From Muribaculaceae bacterium (lineage in GTDB: Bacteria > Pseudomonadota > Alphaproteobacteria > Rs-D84), in assembly GCA_023665245.1 (NCBI GenBank), contig JAMPEH010000129.1, positions 1-6,777 of the forward strand: 6,777 nt of DNA. The letters are read 5' to 3'. Numbering within the stretch: position 1 is the stretch's first letter; each line of letters starts with the position of its first letter. The notes beneath the pieces are model-generated. The model searched no databases, was not told where the DNA came from, and was given only the letters and a program-made list of their open reading frames with translations. The position numbers and the translations under genes are program-made. Positions 4,676 through 6,777 of the stretch are shown here, piece by piece.

Positions 4676-6777
4676 TTAGTTACTTCTGCGATGGAAAAGG
4701 CGGAAGAATTCGCCAATCCAAAGCACTATTGAGGTAGCCACGATGATGATGAGCCAATCGAGTATGCGGAGTGGGACCACATTGAAGAATTCTCCTCCTA
4801 CTGTCACAATTGCTATCTGACCGAAAAATATCAGCAATGCAATTGAGAGAAATCCCTTGCAATTCTTAAAGTGCAGGGCACTTCTGCCGGTTTCGAAAGC
4901 CTTGGCATTAAACATATTCCAGAACTGTAGGAATACGAATATCGTGAAAAATAGTGCCAACTCATAAGGAGTCAGGTCATGGCTTGCACCCATCACAACC
5001 TGTCCGACCTCTGTCAGACTCGTGATATCTATATGATGGAAATAATAAAGCAATCCTATCAACGCCACAAAGAATAGTCCACCAACACCGGCTATCGATC
5101 TCCACATGGCATGATTGATGATGAAGGCTGTGCGCGAACGTGGTTTCTCATTCATCACCGAATGTGAAGGAGGAAGCGAAGCAAGCGCCATGGCTGCGAA
5201 GGTGTCCATGATGAGGTTTACCCACAGCATCTGGGTCACTGTAAGCGGTGATTGCATTCCCATGAAGGCTCCACACAGCACTATCAGACTTGCCACGACA
5301 TTCACCGTCATCTGGAACAAGATAAACCGCTGGATGTTTTTATATAGCGATCGGCCCCACATCACAGCCCGGCCTATCGACGAGAAGGAGTTGTCGATGA
5401 TGGTGATGTCGGATGCCTCCTTTGCCACGGATGTGCCGTCACCCATCGAAAGACCCACATGAGCCGCCTTTAGAGCCGGGGCATCGTTGGTGCCGTCGCC
5501 AGTGACGGCCACCACTTCGTTTTTCTTTTGCAGGGCCTCCACCAGACGTTTCTTGTCCATCGGGCGGGCTCTCGCTATTATCTTGATGTCTTCTACCCTG
5601 TCGAGCAATTCATCGTCGGAAAGAGCGGCAAACTCCACTCCGGTGATTATGTTGCGGTCAGTGTCTTTGGAGTCATCCCAAAGACCAATCTGGCGGCCAA
5701 TTTCTTTGGCAGTACCGGGGGTGTCGCCGGTGACAATCTTCACCTTTATTCCTGCATTTAGCACTTCCGCCACAGCTTCGGGCACATCTGCACGCACCGG
5801 GTCGGAGATGGCTACAATGCCAAGGAATGAAAGATTGTCGGCCACCACTTTGTTGTCCTCTATTGTCTTGTCGGAATCTTTCAGCACCTGATATGCAAAC
5901 CCCAAGGTGCGCATGGCCTGGTTCTGATATTCCAAGAGTTGGGCATCAACCTCTTGCTTGGTTACCCCCTCATGGTTTTTGCACATACCAAATATGATTT
6001 CGGGAGCACCCTTCACATAAAGGATTCTATCGCCTGAGGCGGATTTCACCACCGTGGCCATATATTTCCGTTCGGTGGTAAAGGGCAACTCCTCCACTAC
6101 ACTTGCTTCGCTCCGCAGTTTCTGATAATCCACTCCCCTTTCTCGCAACCATAAGATCAAGGCTCCTTCAGTAGGATTTCCGAGCACCTCGACTTTCTCC
6201 TTGGAAGTATCGAGCTGAGCGGTGGAATTGACCGCAATTCCCTCATAAAGTACTTCTGTGGGAGGGTTGCCATAAAAATTGGTGTGGGCCACCTGCATGC
6301 GGTTTTGAGTCAGCGTACCGGTTTTGTCGGTGCATATCACGGTGGTTGCACCCATCGTCTCGCAGGCATGCATCTTTCGCACCAGATTATTGGTCTGGAG
6401 CATCTTCCGCATGGAATAGGCAAGCGAGAGAGTCACTGCCATGGGCAAACCTTCCGGCACCGCCACCACAATGAGAGTGACGGCTATCATTATGGTCTGG
6501 AGAAAGTAGGCAATAAATCCCATCCAGTCAAAATCCGGAACATTGATGAAATACATCACCACTCTGCCCACTATAATCAAGGCTGCAATGCCATAAGAAA
6601 TCCAGCTAATGAGTTTGCCGAGCCTATCTAATTGCTCATTGAGAGGTGTCTTGACGCTGTCGTCGATCTGCGACGCTACAAAGACTTTGCCGTTTTCAGT
6701 GTGATCGCCCACAGCGGTGACTTCCATCACTCCATGACCTTCCATAACCTTTGTTCCGCGCATTACCTCGTCGCTGG
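4676..6777 (-). CDS. calcium-transporting P-type ATPase, PMCA type (5' end beyond window)
   Basis: This is a membrane pump exporting Ca2+ at the cost of ATP. About 699 residues are visible, and the frame stays open to the window edge. The Met codon at 6761-6763 (residue 1 below) is internal, preceded by ...SDEV. Transmembrane helices 1-2 and most of the actuator domain lie outside. Landmarks are PEGLP in M4 (103-107), the phosphorylated aspartate D146 in DKTGT, KGAPE (251-255), TGDTPGTA (345-352), TGDGTNDAP (421-429), and six C-terminal membrane segments from about 478 to 685. Ion-site residues are E104 in M4, N488 in QMTVNVV, and N516 and D520 in LWVNLIMDT. This pattern fits the PMCA-like single-calcium-site class rather than heavy-metal pumps. 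It is first in the visible minus-strand operon; its promoter is outside the window. Confidence 0.95.
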   Translation of the reverse strand, partial: SDEVMRGTKVMEGHGVMEVTAVGDHTENGKVFVASQIDDSVKTPLNEQLDRLGKLISWISYGIAALIIVGRVVMYFINVPDFDWMGFIAYFLQTIMIAVTLIVVAVPEGLPMAVTLSLAYSMRKMLQTNNLVRKMHACETMGATTVICTDKTGTLTQNRMQVAHTNFYGNPPTEVLYEGIAVNSTAQLDTSKEKVEVLGNPTEGALILWLRERGVDYQKLRSEASVVEELPFTTERKYMATVVKSASGDRILYVKGAPEIIFGMCKNHEGVTKQEVDAQLLEYQNQAMRTLGFAYQVLKDSDKTIEDNKVVADNLSFLGIVAISDPVRADVPEAVAEVLNAGIKVKIVTGDTPGTAKEIGRQIGLWDDSKDTDRNIITGVEFAALSDDELLDRVEDIKIIARARPMDKKRLVEALQKKNEVVAVTGDGTNDAPALKAAHVGLSMGDGTSVAKEASDITIIDNSFSSIGRAVMWGRSLYKNIQRFILFQMTVNVVASLIVLCGAFMGMQSPLTVTQMLWVNLIMDTFAAMALASLPPSHSVMNEKPRSRTAFIINHAMWRSIAGVGGLFFVALIGLLYYFHHIDITSLTEVGQVVMGASHDLTPYELALFFTIFVFLQFWNMFNAKAFETGRSALHFKNCKGFLSIALLIFFGQIAIVTVGGEFFNVVPLRILDWLIIIVATSIVLWIGEFFRLFHRRSN

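Noticed and set aside
5115..6631. Several plus-strand reading frames of 77-134 codons opposite the calcium ATPase gene
   Set aside because: They lie within the well-supported P-type ATPase reading frame, lack family signatures, and are shadows of its codon use.
6761..6763. Start codon of the calcium ATPase at 6763
   Set aside because: The frame is open upstream to the window edge, and the protein from here would lack transmembrane helices 1-2 and the TGES actuator loop, so this Met is internal.

Overview
The window looks like a chromosomal segment of a gut Bacteroidales bacterium, possibly Muribaculaceae. This is an inference from three things: promoters of the Bacteroidetes type (TTTG, a gap of 19-20 bases, then TAnnTTTG), the protein families present, and dense short palindromic intergenic repeats. 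No ribosomal or tRNA gene is present to fix the taxonomy.

Layout. Positions 1-671 are non-coding. They hold a 73-bp dispersed repeat (1-73), a stretch rich in potential RNA stems (about 177-379), and a clean tandem array of a 23-bp unit (461-626). The last unit of that array runs into the promoter of the next gene. Positions 672-1934 encode an AAA-type ATPase with a C-terminal DUF4143 nuclease-like domain, visibly AT-richer than the rest. Positions 1935-2277 hold a near-perfect promoter followed by six consecutive hairpins, which contain a second, identical copy of the 73-bp repeat. This forms a highly structured leader in front of a DUF2461 protein (2278-2943), which ends at a factor-independent terminator. 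Next is a small exported protein built of 22-residue helical repeats (3041-3496).

The rest is on the minus strand and reads as one operon: a PMCA-type calcium P-type ATPase (4676-6777, its 5' end beyond the window), a HipA-like kinase (3861-4643), and a DUF3037 protein (3500-3883) whose start overlaps the kinase end by 23 nt. The kinase and DUF3037 genes form a tight, probably translationally coupled pair. The operon converges on the exported-protein gene with only 3 nt between stop codons.

The points most worth a second look are the 23-bp iteron-like array fused to the promoter of the ATPase gene, the hairpin-array leader of the DUF2461 gene, the placement of the ATPase gene between identical 73-bp direct repeats, and the structured stretch at 177-379. 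The P-type ATPase, DUF2461, HipA-like and DUF3037 genes are recognised families. No complete novel system can be demonstrated from the sequence alone.
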